Below, piece after piece: positions 1 to 13,700 of a stretch of 64,000 nucleotides of DNA; position 1 is the stretch's first letter, and each line of letters begins with the position of its first letter. The position numbers and the translations under genes were made by a program. Origin of the DNA: Rhizophagus clarus (lineage: Eukaryota; Glomeromycota; Glomeromycetes; Glomerales; Glomeraceae); assembly GCA_015698045.1 (NCBI GenBank), contig BLAL01000357.1, forward strand, positions 124,001 to 188,000. Reading direction: 5' to 3'. The notes beneath the pieces are model-generated. The model was not told where the DNA came from, searched no databases, and saw only the letters and a program-made list of their open reading frames with translations.

Positions 1-163
1 ATCGAACCGCGAATGGATCGTTGGTAATTTGTAAAGGTAATTGACTTAATGTGTTAACATTAAATGCATCTCTATGTCTTCTATTAATGAGTCTACATCT
101 TCGTCGTTTATGACTAACACGATTGAAATTAATCGAAGAAACGTATGAATTTCTAGGCGTCAT
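1..163 (-). CDS. 5' end of an unrecognised gene, truncated by the window edge
   Basis: Reading the minus strand from an ATG at 163-161, the frame stays open for 54 codons to the left edge without a stop. The peptide begins MTPRNSYVSSINF and has an arginine-rich stretch around residues 19-31 (KRRRC followed by INRRHR). The base composition is clearly less AT-rich than the following 1.4 kb, which favours coding sequence over chance. I do not recognise the family from this N-terminal piece. The basic cluster could be a nuclear or mitochondrial targeting segment, which is inference only. The first exon may end outside the window, and no splice donor is visible inside it. Confidence 0.55.
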   Translation of the reverse strand, partial: MTPRNSYVSSINFNRVSHKRRRCRLINRRHRDAFNVNTLSQLPLQITNDPFAVR

Positions 164-1622
164 TTTAAATATACTGTATATTACATGCAAGAAGGTCAAA
201 GCGAAAGTTAAAAAGAATGAAAGAACAAAAGAAAAATTTTATTGTATTTATACTGATATTCGTGTAACAATATTAGTGATTAAACACACACTATATATTA
301 CTAAATCATTCATTCAGTCTTTGTTCTTGGCAAAATAAAAGGGACAAACCGTGAGTCTAAAAATGAGATTTATTTTAGTAACGGCTAATGCATATGAATT
401 TTTTTACTGTAAAAAAGACATATTTACTTTTGACGCTAGTCTATCCAATAAAATTTCTTTGTACAATCATAACTTAACTGTAAACCAATTATTTACGTAT
501 CTCTAAATATTTTTTATTGTTTAAATAGAGTTTTTTTTTTTTTTAAGATTTATCAAAAAAAAAAAGATCTCTTGATCTTGATCTCTAATCAATTGTAGAT
601 TAAATAAATATCTTAAAGATAATGCTATGAAAGTTTTTTCAAGAGGACATTTAAATAACACAAATTTGTTGAACTTCTATATTTTAATCAGTTTCATTGG
701 ATTGTTATTCATTTCAAGTCTAACTAAATACGAAAGATCTGCAGAAGTAATCTCTTTCCGTATCTAAATTTATACGTTTTTAATTAGAAAATATTTAATT
801 ACAACTTTATATTTTTAACTATAAAAGTCTTTATAGAGTTTACGAACACACGAAGTACATAATTCACATGATCATTTTTGTTGATACCATACAATCTGTA
901 TATAATAAACAGCATATCTTCGCCCAGTGACAGACAGGCATTTCTTTCGTTAAATATTACTATTTAAGACTATAAATAAAGAGTTCATAACTTATTATGT
1001 AATTTACGTAATTGTGTTAACAATCGCATCATATGTCACAGTACTCAATATGTCGAATATTAACGAACGTAACAATAAGACAATTGATGATTTTATTTGG
1101 ATTGTTGACGTTTTTTATTTAGGCTTTCCGTGACGCCAATTATGCTGCTTTTATAGCTTATAATAATGCGACTTTTGTCATTTTGGCGTAAATTTTTTTT
1201 TACAATTTATTACTAGAGCCATTTCCTTTCACTCTTCTATGTTTGGTTATATATGAAATTTCTATCGTCAAATAAAAAGGATTCTGTATGCGTAGAAACG
1301 AGTACTTGCATGAATAGCTTATTAATTTGGTGTATATTACCTTAAGCGCGATGAGGGAAACTCGTCATTTTTCTATTAAATGAAAGAGAAGAAATTTATA
1401 TAATTATAATGATGGAAATTACCTTTCTTATAAAGTTACATTTAGAATCACGTACAAAGAAAATTTCTACGGTCAATAATGATCCATCCTCCGTAACGAA
1501 AGTATATAAATGAATGCTCTTGGTTTTGATTTATGAAAAAAAAACAAGAATTAAAGTTTTATATTACATTTATTCTTTATATTAATTATAATAAATTTCT
1601 TTATTTTAAAAAGAAATAAATT
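164..1622. other. AT-rich intergenic region
   Basis: No supportable gene. The stretch contains a T run near 530-545 with an A run near 557-566, which together make a weak A/T hairpin. It separates the divergent partial gene at the left edge from the HMG gene on the plus strand, so it presumably holds both promoters. I see no distinctive regulatory motif. Confidence 0.6.
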
Positions 1623-1880
1623 ATGATCAATAATCTATACGTGGTCCATCAGCATCATTCCTTCCTCTCGCCAAAGAAATCAACATCCAAAAAGAAGAAA
1701 AGGTCCGCAAATTGTTTTCTGCTGTTTCGTGAAGAAATGATGAAAGTGAGGCCATATAAAATGAAAATGTCCAATTACAGTAAACGAGTTTCTGAAATGT
1801 GGAAACATCTACCTGAAAATGAAAAAATTGAATGGAAGAGACGATATGAACTCAATCGAGAGTCAGCAACCGAATCATAA
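1623..1880 (+). CDS. Short HMG-box protein, MATA_HMG type
   Basis: The product is 85 residues and consists almost entirely of one HMG box, a DNA-bending domain of about 70 residues with three helices. A lysine-rich entry (KKKKR, residues 23-27) is followed by the helix 1 signature N30-C-F-L-L-F-R36. Helix 2 and 3 residues include W60 in EMWKHLP and the tail W71-K-R-R-Y-E-L. This layout matches the fungal mating-type-like HMG family, which is strongly expanded in Rhizophagus. The ATG follows an A/T-rich leader, and the stop TAA is at 1878-1880. There is no effector domain, so it may be a minimal DNA-binding protein or the last exon of a longer gene. A role in mating is not implied by the sequence. 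It resembles the 56578 and 31889 paralogues in helix 1. Confidence 0.75.
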   Translation: MINNLYVVHQHHSFLSPKKSTSKKKKRSANCFLLFREEMMKVRPYKMKMSNYSKRVSEMWKHLPENEKIEWKRRYELNRESATES

Positions 1881-4800
1881 TCATTATCGTTAAAGGATAG
1901 ATTTTAGTCGAAACAAACTACGGATGGATGTGTTGGATTTTAATAAATACAATCGAAATCACTGTTGTTTTTTTTTTAAGTTTAAAATATTTGTTTATTA
2001 TAAAGTATGTTTTTTTTAATTATGCATATGAGATGTTTATACTATTCCAAAAAAGAATAATTTGTATTTATATTATTTTCATGTGAATATCATATATGAT
2101 AGATATGATGCAGTTATAAGTTTAACAAGTTTGTAATCTTCGCGTCCACAAGGTCACGTGAAACGTGTCATTTTGATCAACAATCTATTTTAAATTTCAT
2201 TGGTAAGTTATTTAATGAGACAGAGTTGTACTACCTCAATAAAATCCAATAATTTATATTCCGTAATAGAATATACTACTTCTTTGTTAATGCCGTAAAA
2301 ATTTTGCCTGAATTAAATACGGTACATAGATCACATGATCATGTACAGTTAATTTATGTGTAAGGATATGTTCATAAATATTCCCTTTCGACGATCGGAC
2401 AGAAAACCCTTGTTATGAGGCTTTTCTTTTCTTTTAGTATCATTATCAGGAGCGAGGCTGGGATTTTATCTTGGTGTATTTTTTATGTTTATAATTTTAA
2501 TTTAGTATTTTTTTTTTTGATTACTATTTTTCTTTTATTTGTACATATTGATGACTCAATCCCCCGATAAATAAAATAAAATATATGTTCATAAATGTTT
2601 TAATTTTGAACGCATTATAATTTATATGCTATTGCTGTATAAATTTTATACAATATTAAAGTAATATTTAACCAAATAAATTCGTAACCCCTCGTTAAAA
2701 TTGTATACATTTAATATTAAAACTAAAGACTTTATTAAAAAACTAGTATTATGAAATATAATATAGATTGGAACCGGTTTAAAAAATTATTTTTATAGCT
2801 GATTTCATAATGTACGGGACACATTCATTTTTATTTACATTCGACAAACGCAGTAAAACTCAGAATAAGGTAAATATTTCTGTCATTAAATAAATAATAC
2901 TTGCATAATTAAAATAATATCGTTTTGTATGCTTCCCTTAAACATGATGAGAAAACCTTTTATTCCTATTAAAATCAAGAAGAAAAAAAAATAGTAATTA
3001 TATAATTATAATTGCATGTAAAACAAAAATGATGCAGATACATTCAGAATCACCTACATAAGAAATTTCAACGGTATATAATAATTTTACTCCATTCTAA
3101 AGCGTATGATTAAATGTTTTTGGGTTTCTTTTTTCGATTTATAAAAAAAAAAGGTACACAGATGTATAATAAAATCTTCTTTCGTATTCGTTCTTCGTAG
3201 TATAAAAAACGAGTCTTGCTTTTTATAACTTATACATAAACTATGTATCATTTTTTTATTTATGTTTTATTACAAAAAAAAAAAATTTTTTTTTTTCCTC
3301 ATGCAAATTTTTTAAATTATATTTATTTTTAAAATAAAATCATGACGGCGCATACACAAGACACTGTCGACACATTCAGAATAAGGTAAATTACAAATGA
3401 GATAAGTAATCTAACCCATACTAAAAAATACACACGATGACCGTGAAAAAAGCAGTGCAGTGACCTGGAAGATTTTTTTCGATTTGAAAATTTCTTTCGA
3501 TCTATCGTAATCAAAAATTTCGATTTAATTTTTATTGACCAGAATTAAAACTTCAGGTCAGTGATTCTGACCGGAATTAATAAAGTCACGTACTCTTCAA
3601 TCACATGATTGAACTAATAATATTCTCACCATGTGATACAGTATGTCACATGTATGTTGTTAAATTTTTTGGTCTGCCGATATCATGTGAAGGTAGTTTA
3701 TCAATATTCCAATCAAATTATAACACATAATTCAAGCCTTTTATATCTTTCTATCAACAAAATAAAATAAATAAAACAAATACTTTAATAACATCCTCAA
3801 TATGCTGAAATATATAAGTATTTGGTAAATTGGGTTGTAAAGGTATATAATTGCCAGCAGCATCTTAAACAAAGTATGTGATGGTGGCAGCTACCATCAC
3901 CTTTATTGTGATTTAACAATAAAGAAACCGGATATTTCCTATCATGAAGCCATCCGTGGCATCAACAGGAGAAGTTTGGATAGTACATTTTCTAGGAAGG
4001 ATTCTTTGCATCTGTTCCATACTGACCGTGTAAAGAGCTTCAGGATAGGGAAGTGAATGTCTTACATTTCTGGCATAACCAGGATTTTAGTAATATTCGA
4101 ATGAGTGCAAGATATTTGGAGTCAAAAAACACCTTTATCTTAAGAAAGAAAACGTGATAGCTCTTCGAAACACGCATTTTCAACGAACTAAAAGATGCAT
4201 TAAATTAACATCAAAGAATGAGAAATCATTTCAGATGGAATTGTAAAGTAAACTTGGGCGAATCAATGAAAGTGAGATATGATTATTGAGTTAAAGAAGT
4301 GTTGATCTGAAATTTTTTCTTACCATAAGCACATATGATTTCTAGTTTATTACTTAAATTGTATCATTTTTTTTACTATTGCAGTATCTTAAAAAGGTTT
4401 CAAGCAAACTTCTATCTCTCCGTTTACCATTAAAAGAGAATTAATAGATTAAGAAGAATGATCTAGAGGAAATGATTCAATCAATGAACTAAATGATGCC
4501 ATTAATGTACTAACAAAACCCACTAGGCGGATTTAGGAGAAAAATTTGGAGAGTGTTCACTTACGTAGATGTTCACTAATGATACTGTTTGTACAGCTGG
4601 ATCAAATATCTATCCCTAAAAATCTACTAGGGGTGTCCTTATATATGTTTGAATCTTTCTCAGAAACCAGACATTATAACGCTTTCATAACCTCTTCAAA
4701 AGACTAGTTCAGATGATCTTGAAAAAGTGCAATTTTTACACGTCTTCCACAGAAGTGAACATGGTGATATCACAATTAAACATAATACAATGACCACAAA

Positions 4801-6026
4801 CAGAGATATCACAACGCCTATGGAAGAAGCAGACGATCTTCTATTTGCAACAAATGATTAATCATCTCTCAATGATAGTATGTTATATAATTTAATCGAT
4901 CAAAGTTAAGAGAAAATGTAGAAATGGTCGGGAAAACTAGAATCCTAAATTTAATTTTACGATACATTTTCAAAGAAACACTATCTTTATGTGCTTGTTT
5001 CACCTTATAAAATTTTGTACATATAAATAAAACCTTTCATTTAACATTATAAAATTGTATTTAGTTATGTGTTGTACTCTTCGTTTGAAAGTGACCATAA
5101 TATAATGTTTGATGCCAAGAATCGTACGACTTGCACATAAATAAAAAGAAACAGTATAAAGTACTAACTAATTGTTCGAGATAAAGAATCCGGATATGAT
5201 TATGTCCAATTTTTTCGTACATGAATTATTAGTATCATAAAGTCACACTGAAACCGAAAATCTTATTAATGATTTATTTAAAAAAAAAACATAATTAGCA
5301 TTATTGGTCATTGTAAAAAAATGAAAGAACTATTTAAATGCATCATTATTAGTTAAATAATTCTATTTATCACCAATATATTTAGATACTTCAATTCGGT
5401 GAATTAGAGAAACTGACTAAATTAATTAGATCTTGGCACTATGTATGTATACAAGAATATCCGAACTTGCGACCTTCTACATAATTCATGTTCATTGAGA
5501 GAGTTGCTACCAGTAAAGTAATAAATTAATGCTTAAATACCAAGAAACATAGTTATATAGTCTCGTTCTACTATCGGGTGTCCAGTGACATGATATCACT
5601 CAAGTTCATAATGAATATAAACCGTTAAAATGGTTTTACCGTGTGAGGAAGCTGATATTGGAATTTGGAGAATTTGATTACAATCTTCCAGAGAAATTAA
5701 TATTGGAAAAGTATAGACCATCCACATTTCCTTAAACCTCATAATCAAGTCAATAAATATCATTTCACTTTTAATTACTTGTATAATAGTAATATTAGTG
5801 AAAAAATTAGCATTAATATGTCATCATCTACTACATTATTCCTTCCAATTTGGAACATTCGATCTTAATAAAATTTTAAAATATATATACTGGAAAATCA
5901 TGATAAATATACTAGGAAATTTTTTTTTTTTTTTTTAATATGAATCAATCAATAAAATTACAAAAACTTCCATACGAAAATTTTTTTTACCCAAAAGAAA
6001 AATACTTATTTACAAAAATAATTATT
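1881..6026. other. Intergenic region with decayed coding and possible LINE tail
   Basis: No intact gene. About 2,390-2,583 has a T-rich stretch ending in CCCCGATAAATAAAATAAAAT, which resembles the 3' end of a truncated non-LTR retrotransposon; this is inference. Between about 3,940 and 4,900 the plus strand shows short coding-like patches separated by stops and frame changes. One patch near 3,943 reads YHEAIRGINRRSLDST, and another near 4,730 reads VQFLHVFHRSEHGD. This suggests an old pseudogene that I cannot assign. The last kilobase before COQ6 is plain AT-rich sequence with a T run at about 5,920-5,937. Confidence 0.35.
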
Positions 6027-8141
6027 TCATTCGGTTCCCATGGCAAATTTCATAATTTCTGCCTAAATAAATAAATATAAAATAAGAATTAAATTTTGGT
6101 TGGAACTATAAAACTATATTATTGTAATAATAATGAATTTATTAACTTACCTTTATCGGTTCAAAATTATTTAAAACTTTTAAACCAAATGATCTAATCA
6201 ATACAATAGGTGTTAAATTTGTACTAAATAATTTATGTAATTTATCCACAACTCCGAGCATCATAATATTGGCAAAATATCTTTCCGATGAATATTCTCT
6301 TAATAAATTTATATCTCCTAAGTGAAATTAAAGAAGAAAATAAATATATTTTATTATAATAGAATGATTACTTATTGTAATTGATCTTACGGACTCATAA
6401 ATTAGAATTATAACCAGATTTAAATAGTTAATATTTAAAATACAATACCTATATCTTGCCCGTTTGTAATTCCTTGTTCAATAACCTTTAATAAGCATTG
6501 TACATCCGCTAGCCCTTGATTAAGTCCTTGTCCAGCTAATGGATGTATCGTATGAGCTGCATCTCTATTTTTTTTTTTTAAAAAAAAAAAAAAAATAAAT
6601 AAATTAATTATTCAAAATAATTTTGTCTTTTTTAATAAGAAATATAAATATATTCTTACCCGACAAGCACAATTCTTTCTTTAATATAATTTTCTGAATT
6701 TCTCATTTTTAATGGAAATCCAGCACGACTTTTATCTTGCACCCCTAAAACCAAGGGAGGAAATTCTTCTTTATAATTATAGTCAGAATTTTTTGATTGA
6801 ACATCCTTTCTCCATTCAAATTCATTAAAAAAATCTATTGATTCACCATCCCCTAATTGTGAATAAAAATATTCTAAATCTGCTATACGTAATTGAAATG
6901 CTGCATTAACCAAATGTACAAAATCATTTGATGGCATTGATCTAATTTTGGTTGCAAGATTTGGTGTTGTTGACCACACCATTGAAGAATATCCATTTTG
7001 AAGCTACAAATTTTTTTTTATCCATTAAAATATTAATATATAATGTTAATAATTAAAATTTAACGAAAAAAAATTAAAGTTTAAAATATAATAAAACTTA
7101 CCGGTAACATAGCGATCGGACCTGTTGGTAAAAATCTTTGCCATGCCGTTTTGTTATCAATACTTGGATCAACATGTAAAGTAGCCACGACTGCATGCGA
7201 ATTATAATCCCAACCTAACGAATCAATATTAGCAAAAGATCTTACGGGTGAATTAATTCCATCAGCTCCAACCTAAAATGATTTCATTAAATAAAAATTT
7301 TAATAATACACTATAAAAAAAAAATAAAATTTAAAATTTGTATCAACAATTGTAACTTTACCAATAATCTAGTTTTCAATTTTTTTCCATTACTTAATTC
7401 AACACATGGCCAATCTGATAAATCAAATTGCTCATCCTTATTTTCTTTATCAAAAAAAATTTTTTGTACTTTTGTATTATCAAGTAAATCGACGTCACTA
7501 TTCTCTTTATATTGATCTAGCGTTTTAAGTATCGCATGATGAATATTATAATTTTCCAATATCCATGCTAATGGTCCAGTTCGGTTATTCTCGTTATTAA
7601 ATTTAATTCTTGCATCACTTACTCCATCCCATACTTGCATATCACTAAATGGTTTTATTCTTTCTTCTTCAATATTGTGCCAAACTCCTATATCTAATAT
7701 TCGAAATATAAAATATAAATTTCTTAAAAAGATAAAAGTTAAAAATAAAAAATAAAATAAATTACCTTTAAAAAATTCAACAGAACGTGGCGTTAACGAA
7801 CTAACACGATTAGAAAATTCTCCTTTTACAGGTTTCCACTCTTTAATGTTTGACATATCACTAGATTCGATTAGTGCCACACGTTTTTGTGACCCAGTTA
7901 TTTTTGGTGATGATGCTAAAGCACATGCTAAAGCACTTCCTGAGATACCTCCTCCAACTATTACAATATCATAAATATTTTCTAATATATCGGATGATGA
8001 AGATGAAGATACCGTTGCTAAATATCTTTTTTTTAAATTAATTTTATGGTATTGTTGTATAGAAGTACATAAAAATGAGTTAACATTATATAATTTATTA
8101 TTTTGAAATAAGATTCGATTGGTTAAATATTTTAATGACAT
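6027..8141 (-). CDS. COQ6: COQ6, ubiquinone biosynthesis FAD monooxygenase (7 exons)
   Basis: Seven exons on the minus strand join to 1,542 nt (513 residues): 8141-7766, 7693-7362, 7272-7102, 7003-6660, 6564-6449, 6317-6151 and 6062-6027. Every intron is GT-AG, about 58-98 nt long, and phases agree throughout. The N-terminus is basic and serine/threonine-rich, as in a mitochondrial presequence. The FAD-binding fold follows with G63-x-G65-x2-G68 (IVIVGGGISGSALA). Exon 3 begins VGADG, and exons 4-5 encode the second FAD motif GDAAHTIHPLAGQG near residue 408. The C-terminus carries LGVVDKLHKLFS, typical of the family. Known COQ6 proteins hydroxylate the C5 ring position of the ubiquinone precursor on the matrix side of the inner membrane, with ferredoxin as electron donor. 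The length is slightly above yeast and human COQ6, mainly at the N-terminus. It appears intact. Confidence 0.95.
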
Positions 8142-9171
8142 TTTTTTTACTGAATGTTTGAAAGAAAAAAATTTTTTTTAGCGTCGACCGCGGGATCTGC
8201 TACTGATTTTATTCATTTAGGTTACACAACATTAACGATCATGATGATCAATTGAGCTCACCTGATGAAGAGCCATTTGAGCGAGATATTGGAATTAAAA
8301 GAACTTAACATGTTTCGCGTACGGTAACTCGTAAATCGTGTGGATATGTAAGGTGTGATTGTTCGAACTAAAAAAATCAATTTATTTAATGAAAGTTGAG
8401 GTATTGTGCTTCGCTTTTCCCGTTCATTACGAAACTATCATTATTTTCCATGGTATTTTTGTGTGATGTTCAACGCCAAACTTCTACATCTTTTTAGGTC
8501 TTTTTTAGCAACTCCATTAAAGCTTTTTTTTATGCTTTCTTTCAACTATTTCAACCTTCATGAATGACTATAGCTTTCTAATCCTTATTTTTTTCTCCTC
8601 TTTTCCACTTTGATCTTGGCACTTCCTTCTCTTTCCATCCTCTTCAATTTTCGTACGTGTGTGTTTGAGTAGCGATAAGTGTTTGTATTCTCTCGCTCTT
8701 TTTCTTCCCTTCACTAGCCTTTCCTTTCCCCTCACTCATATTTCCTTTTTCTCGAGGCCCTGATCAATGTTGCTGTACCTCAACATTGATGATCAGATGG
8801 AAATTAGTTTATTCAGCAACAATGTGAATTCCATGAGTCATTATAAAAATATGAAATTATTAGTGGAATCAAACAAGCGAGCCATGGCTAAATAATGAAA
8901 TAGATTTTAAAGGAAGTCATTCATTTTCCCATTGTAATAAGTTCGTAAGAATTTTATCAATCTTATAATCATATATTATGTCCATTTATAATATCATTAT
9001 ATGATATTAGTCGTTTGTATTATTACAGTATTTACAACATACTTGTATGTAATATTTAAATAAAATATTATTAATCATCTCTTTGTTCTAACATAATTAA
9101 TTTCAAGATTATAATTTTTTTATTAGTAAAGATAATTGAGTAGATAATGGATAAGTAAAAAATTAAAACTA
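8142..9171. other. Intergenic region between COQ6 and the F-box gene
   Basis: Holds the COQ6 upstream region and the space behind the F-box stop codon. A CT-rich stretch lies at about 8,580-8,760. The only clear structure is the inverted repeat at 8760-8796. No coding sequence is supported. Confidence 0.5.
8760..8796. repeat. Short inverted repeat / hairpin
   Basis: The left arm CTGATCAATGTTG is followed by the loop CTGTACCT and the right arm CAACATTGAT-GAT-CAG. The arms pair over 13 bases with a three-base bulge. It follows a pyrimidine-rich tract upstream of COQ6. It could fold as an RNA or DNA hairpin. Its function is unknown. Confidence 0.5.
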
Positions 9172-10701
9172 TTATTCTAATGAATATCTATAAGGTTCCC
9201 TGAATTTTGGTACGGTAGAAAACTTATTAATAATATCATTATCATCCAAAACACCACCACCAACACTTTCAAGTATAATAAGATGATTATTCGTAATTCC
9301 ATCATACCCCACATATTTAATTCCACCAGATTTATAAATATAAAAGACTATAGATTTCTCATTTTTATCAATCATATCTATAAAGGAATTTAAAACAATG
9401 GGAGTAAAATGAATTTTACTATCAACACAAAACTTTGATAGTTTATGATGAGAAGAATTAGCTAATAAAGTAGTAAATAATGGGGTAGCGTCAATTTTTT
9501 CTTCAGTAGAATTTCTTAAAATTAAATTATCTAATTTTTCACAAGAAATTAAAATTTCGATTATATCTTGAAATTGATCGTCATGACAGAATGTCATCAA
9601 AGTTTGTAGTTTCAGACAAGTTCTACCTATCATTTGATTCAATGTTGTACATTCTTCTAAATCACCATTATAAAATCCATTATGAAATATAATTTCTTTT
9701 AATGAACTCCCATTTGTTTTAATAAAATTTGCTATTAATACTAAAGGTGGAATATTTTCACCAATTAACAATTTGGTTAAATTTGGAAAATGAATAGAAC
9801 ATAAAGATTCAAATGCATCAATTGGAAATAATTCTTCCAAATTTAAGTCTATAGAAGTTATATTTGTTAATTTTGAAATAGATGATAAAGGAAGACAAAA
9901 TAATGAATTCTTAATATAAAGATGAGATAAAGAATCTGCTCTTGATTCCAATGCATCGCCAATCATCGTACATTCAAAAGGTTCAATTTTTTCATCTAAA
10001 TTATCTTGATCTTCACATTCAAATCCAATACCATCTAAATTATTTTGAAGTTGTATCAACTTTGCTAATCCTTCATTATCCTCTTTAACCCATTTGATTA
10101 ATATTTTATTAATATTTCTACATAATTGAGCCATTCTACAAAATATTGAAGGAGGAATGCTTGTATCACAAGAAAATTCTCGAAGTTGTGTAATGGAATT
10201 TGATACACCAGAAAAATAAGGAAATGGAACATGAGGATCATGAAAATGAAGGTAACGAATTGATGAACTTTGTTTAATAAACAATTGATAAATTTCTTGT
10301 TTTAATAATGTTCTTTCATAAATTTTACTTTCTTCACCAAGATGTACAATAATTAATTGATTAATATATCCAGCATCAAGATATTTACAATATCCTGGAT
10401 AATCATATTTTGGTGATTCCACGGTAGGTGGTTCGATTATAATATCATTTTGAATCAAAAGTTCTTTAGATTCTTTTGGTAAACATGAATATAATGTTGA
10501 TAAAATATTTTGATCGGGTTCATCTTCTAATTCAATTCCATATAATTCTTCTGCGTTCGCTTGAATTTTATAAATATCTTTCCATAATATTTCTACCGCT
10601 ATTTTACTCCATTGTTTATTTACCAATAAACATGAGTGAAGTGTTATCATATCATTATCCAAATATTCTAAAATTTTCTTTAAAAATTTTGTAAAAATCA
10701 T
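9172..10701 (-). CDS. F-box / leucine-rich-repeat-like protein
   Basis: A single uninterrupted frame of 509 residues runs from an ATG at 10701-10699 to a TAA at 9174-9172. The N-terminal 45 residues read as an F-box: ILEYLDNDMITLHSCLLVNK, then W31-S-K-I-A-V-E-I-LW, the part that binds Skp1 in SCF ubiquitin ligases. The rest is irregular leucine-rich sequence in repeating strands (such as LTNITSIDLNLEEL, FPNLTKLLIGENIPPL, CLKLQTLMTFC), consistent with a degenerate LRR substrate-binding region. F-box proteins of this architecture are a large expanded family in glomeromycotan fungi. The predicted role is substrate recruitment for ubiquitination; the substrate is unknown. No intron, stop or frameshift is visible. 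An A/T-rich tract and AAAG repeats lie just upstream, at 10,702-10,770. Confidence 0.85.
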   Translation of the reverse strand: MIFTKFLKKILEYLDNDMITLHSCLLVNKQWSKIAVEILWKDIYKIQANAEELYGIELEDEPDQNILSTLYSCLPKESKELLIQNDIIIEPPTVESPKYDYPGYCKYLDAGYINQLIIVHLGEESKIYERTLLKQEIYQLFIKQSSSIRYLHFHDPHVPFPYFSGVSNSITQLREFSCDTSIPPSIFCRMAQLCRNINKILIKWVKEDNEGLAKLIQLQNNLDGIGFECEDQDNLDEKIEPFECTMIGDALESRADSLSHLYIKNSLFCLPLSSISKLTNITSIDLNLEELFPIDAFESLCSIHFPNLTKLLIGENIPPLVLIANFIKTNGSSLKEIIFHNGFYNGDLEECTTLNQMIGRTCLKLQTLMTFCHDDQFQDIIEILISCEKLDNLILRNSTEEKIDATPLFTTLLANSSHHKLSKFCVDSKIHFTPIVLNSFIDMIDKNEKSIVFYIYKSGGIKYVGYDGITNNHLIILESVGGGVLDDNDIINKFSTVPKFREPYRYSLE

Positions 10702-13700
10702 GACAAAATTTTTTCTAAAAAATTTTGAAAGGAAGAAAGAAAGAAAGAAAAAATATTTTTTTTTTTCTTTTTGTTTAGAGAAAATTTATCATATTTGTAT
10801 TACAAAGTGATCCATCGAATGATCATCATGTGAACATTACTAAATTTAATTCGAATTAATTACCGAGTTAAGTGAATAAACCCGTTTTCTGTTAATGCGA
10901 TGGTTGATTATTTCCTAATTAAGTCGTTAAACGTTGGGACGGGTTGGGTAGTAAACGTAGTACGGAGTTTCATTTCACGTTTCGAAGCTTGACAAAAAAT
11001 GGATATGATCAATTACTAAAAATGGTTGGTTTATTTCACGAGATAAATAACAGAAATTATTTGCTTAAAGGGGATTAATCTTCAGAAACGACATACCGCA
11101 GTCGCAAATTATGTCCTTAAATCATTTTCCGATTGTAGTTATTACAAATATTAGAATTTATCTCTAGAAGAAATGTAATAAGTTGAAATCATACCGTTGT
11201 CACCAGTTGACATGAAGCAAAATGTGTAATCAAAAATAAATGTAACGAATCGGCCCGAAATTTAAAGCATATTTGTTGTATGTTTAAATTTTTTTTCTCA
11301 AATGTAAATTGTTTTGAAACCACATGTATTATTACTCTTAAGCGCGCATTATGTAACCGTCCCTGAACTGCAACTTTTAATTTTTTCATGCTATGCTCTA
11401 TGTTAAGCTTTTATCTTATACATTTTTCAATAGTCAACTTTGATTTTCGTTGTTTTTTTTTCTCGTTACTCGTTCTTATTTATTCGTTATTATTTATACA
11501 TCATTTAAAATATTCTATTCATGGGAATTCAAATAATAACGTTATTTACCAAATTGTTAATTACAATGTGCATATTCGTATATATGTGTGTTTATTAATT
11601 CTATAGTATGGTATAATCTTATCAGTTATGTTACATTATTACAAACTATGATTTGTCTCGGTATTCCCTGAATCTTATTATAAATTGTTTGAATTTTTGA
11701 AATTATTAAACTAACCGAACAGATCAAACAGCTTTCTGAAAGTGGTAACACTTTTTGGTCAAATACAAGAAATTATAATTAATTTGTCTCTTATAATAAT
11801 TAAGATACCATTAATTTGGAACGAGTTTTGGAACGAAAAAAATAACAATTCTGGCCAGCATTATGATTTGACCAAAGTTATAATATTTTCTTACATACAG
11901 CAGTAAATAAAAAGTAATTAGGTAAGTTACATAATAATGTCTTTATTTAAATTAGTAAATTTCTAAATTGAAAAATAATCACAATTTGCAGGATCAATTA
12001 ACGTTAAAATATGAAAAAGAATTTATTCTGTATTATTTATTATTGTTCAATATTTTGAGTTGAAAAATGTTCGTGTTTGTTTTTGCGAAATTTTTCAAAT
12101 AGCAACCATTCATAAGCATGATTCTAAGAGTGATGAAATTCTCTTATATAAATGCTTTAATACATTATTTTAATTTTTTATAGAAGGAGATTTTACATCA
12201 GCTTACTTTTGTTGGTGCACTTTTGTTTGTTTCGTTCTTGTAAATGTTTACCAAAAAATGGTAAATATATCTTTATGCTCCTCAGCAAACGTGCTCATCA
12301 AACGTTCATTTCTCGTATATTTATAATCTAAGAAAATGTCTTCTCTTGCAGTATTAGCGACCACATATAAAGGAGTACCGGCATTGATACAGTACTTTAT
12401 ATGAAAAAGAGGCGCTAATGCAACTAATTGAAAGGTAAAAACTAAAAAAGTAAACCAACTTTAATACTTTATTATGAAGTAAGTGAGGCAATAGCCTGAA
12501 AACTGCGGCCATGAAAGTTACTTTCAGAAGAGTTTCACTTCCTACAGCAGATTTATTTATATAATATCTTGAGGTAGACTTTATATTTGTGTTTAATAAT
12601 TATATTTTTATGTGACTATTGAACTTAACACTTTGTAATATAACTAACATTGCAAGTAATAACTAAAAAAATTTAACGAGCTGAGCCATTTTTTTATTAC
12701 AGACATTTGATTTCGAGTTGTAACCATCTATGCAGATTGCCCGGTAAAAAACTTATCAAAATGACTATACTATAAAGTAAAGATCATTATTGGAAATTAT
12801 AAAATAAATTATTAAAATTTACAAAATTATAAAGATAATATAAATAATAACAATAAATTTTTCTATGATCTTATATTAAAAAGTCAAAAAATTCAAAAAT
12901 TGATAATAAAAGTTATATAATTTTAATTTTATAAAAAAGATTTGTTAACTGATAATTTCGAATGTAAATTTTGAGTTAGAATACATTATTTAAAATAATG
13001 TTAGAAAAATATTCTGATATATATTTTCCAATAATAATAAAAACTAAATATTAGATTAAAATTGATAATAAAACCTGTATCATCAATTTTGATCAAAATA
13101 AGATAAAATCTTGATATCTAATATATCAGGACATGATATTGTAATGGTTTCTTTCCTATAGATCTAAAGTTCAATGAAAAATTGATGGTTGCTAAAATAT
13201 GTGAAAAGTTGAAAAGAAATAATAATTTTATAAGAAAGTTAAAATAATAGTGCAAACTTTTCATAAATGTATTTTCAATTATTCTTTAAAATAATGATAA
13301 TAACACTAATATATAGTTTCGTAGAATCTGAATTTTATCAGATAATTAGTACAAAATTCGTCTGATATCGTCAATACTATATAGCACTCTAATAGACATT
13401 GCATACTGGTCAACTACTTACTTCTTCATTCGACTATTATTGCTATTGGTCCAACTCAATAGCACATTTTCTGTATGGAACTATTGTTTAAACACATGTT
13501 TGAAGATTACATTTTTAGCAGCACAAATCCAAGCATTAATCAGTATTATTTATATTACATCAATAAATGCATATTGTTTGCCAGTTGCTTTCACACATAA
13601 CCATGAACATAGTTGGTAGGTTGTCATTTCATTAAATGGTGATAGAACTACCACATTATTTAGATCAAAATGAATAAATTTATTCCTTCTTTTAATCCTT

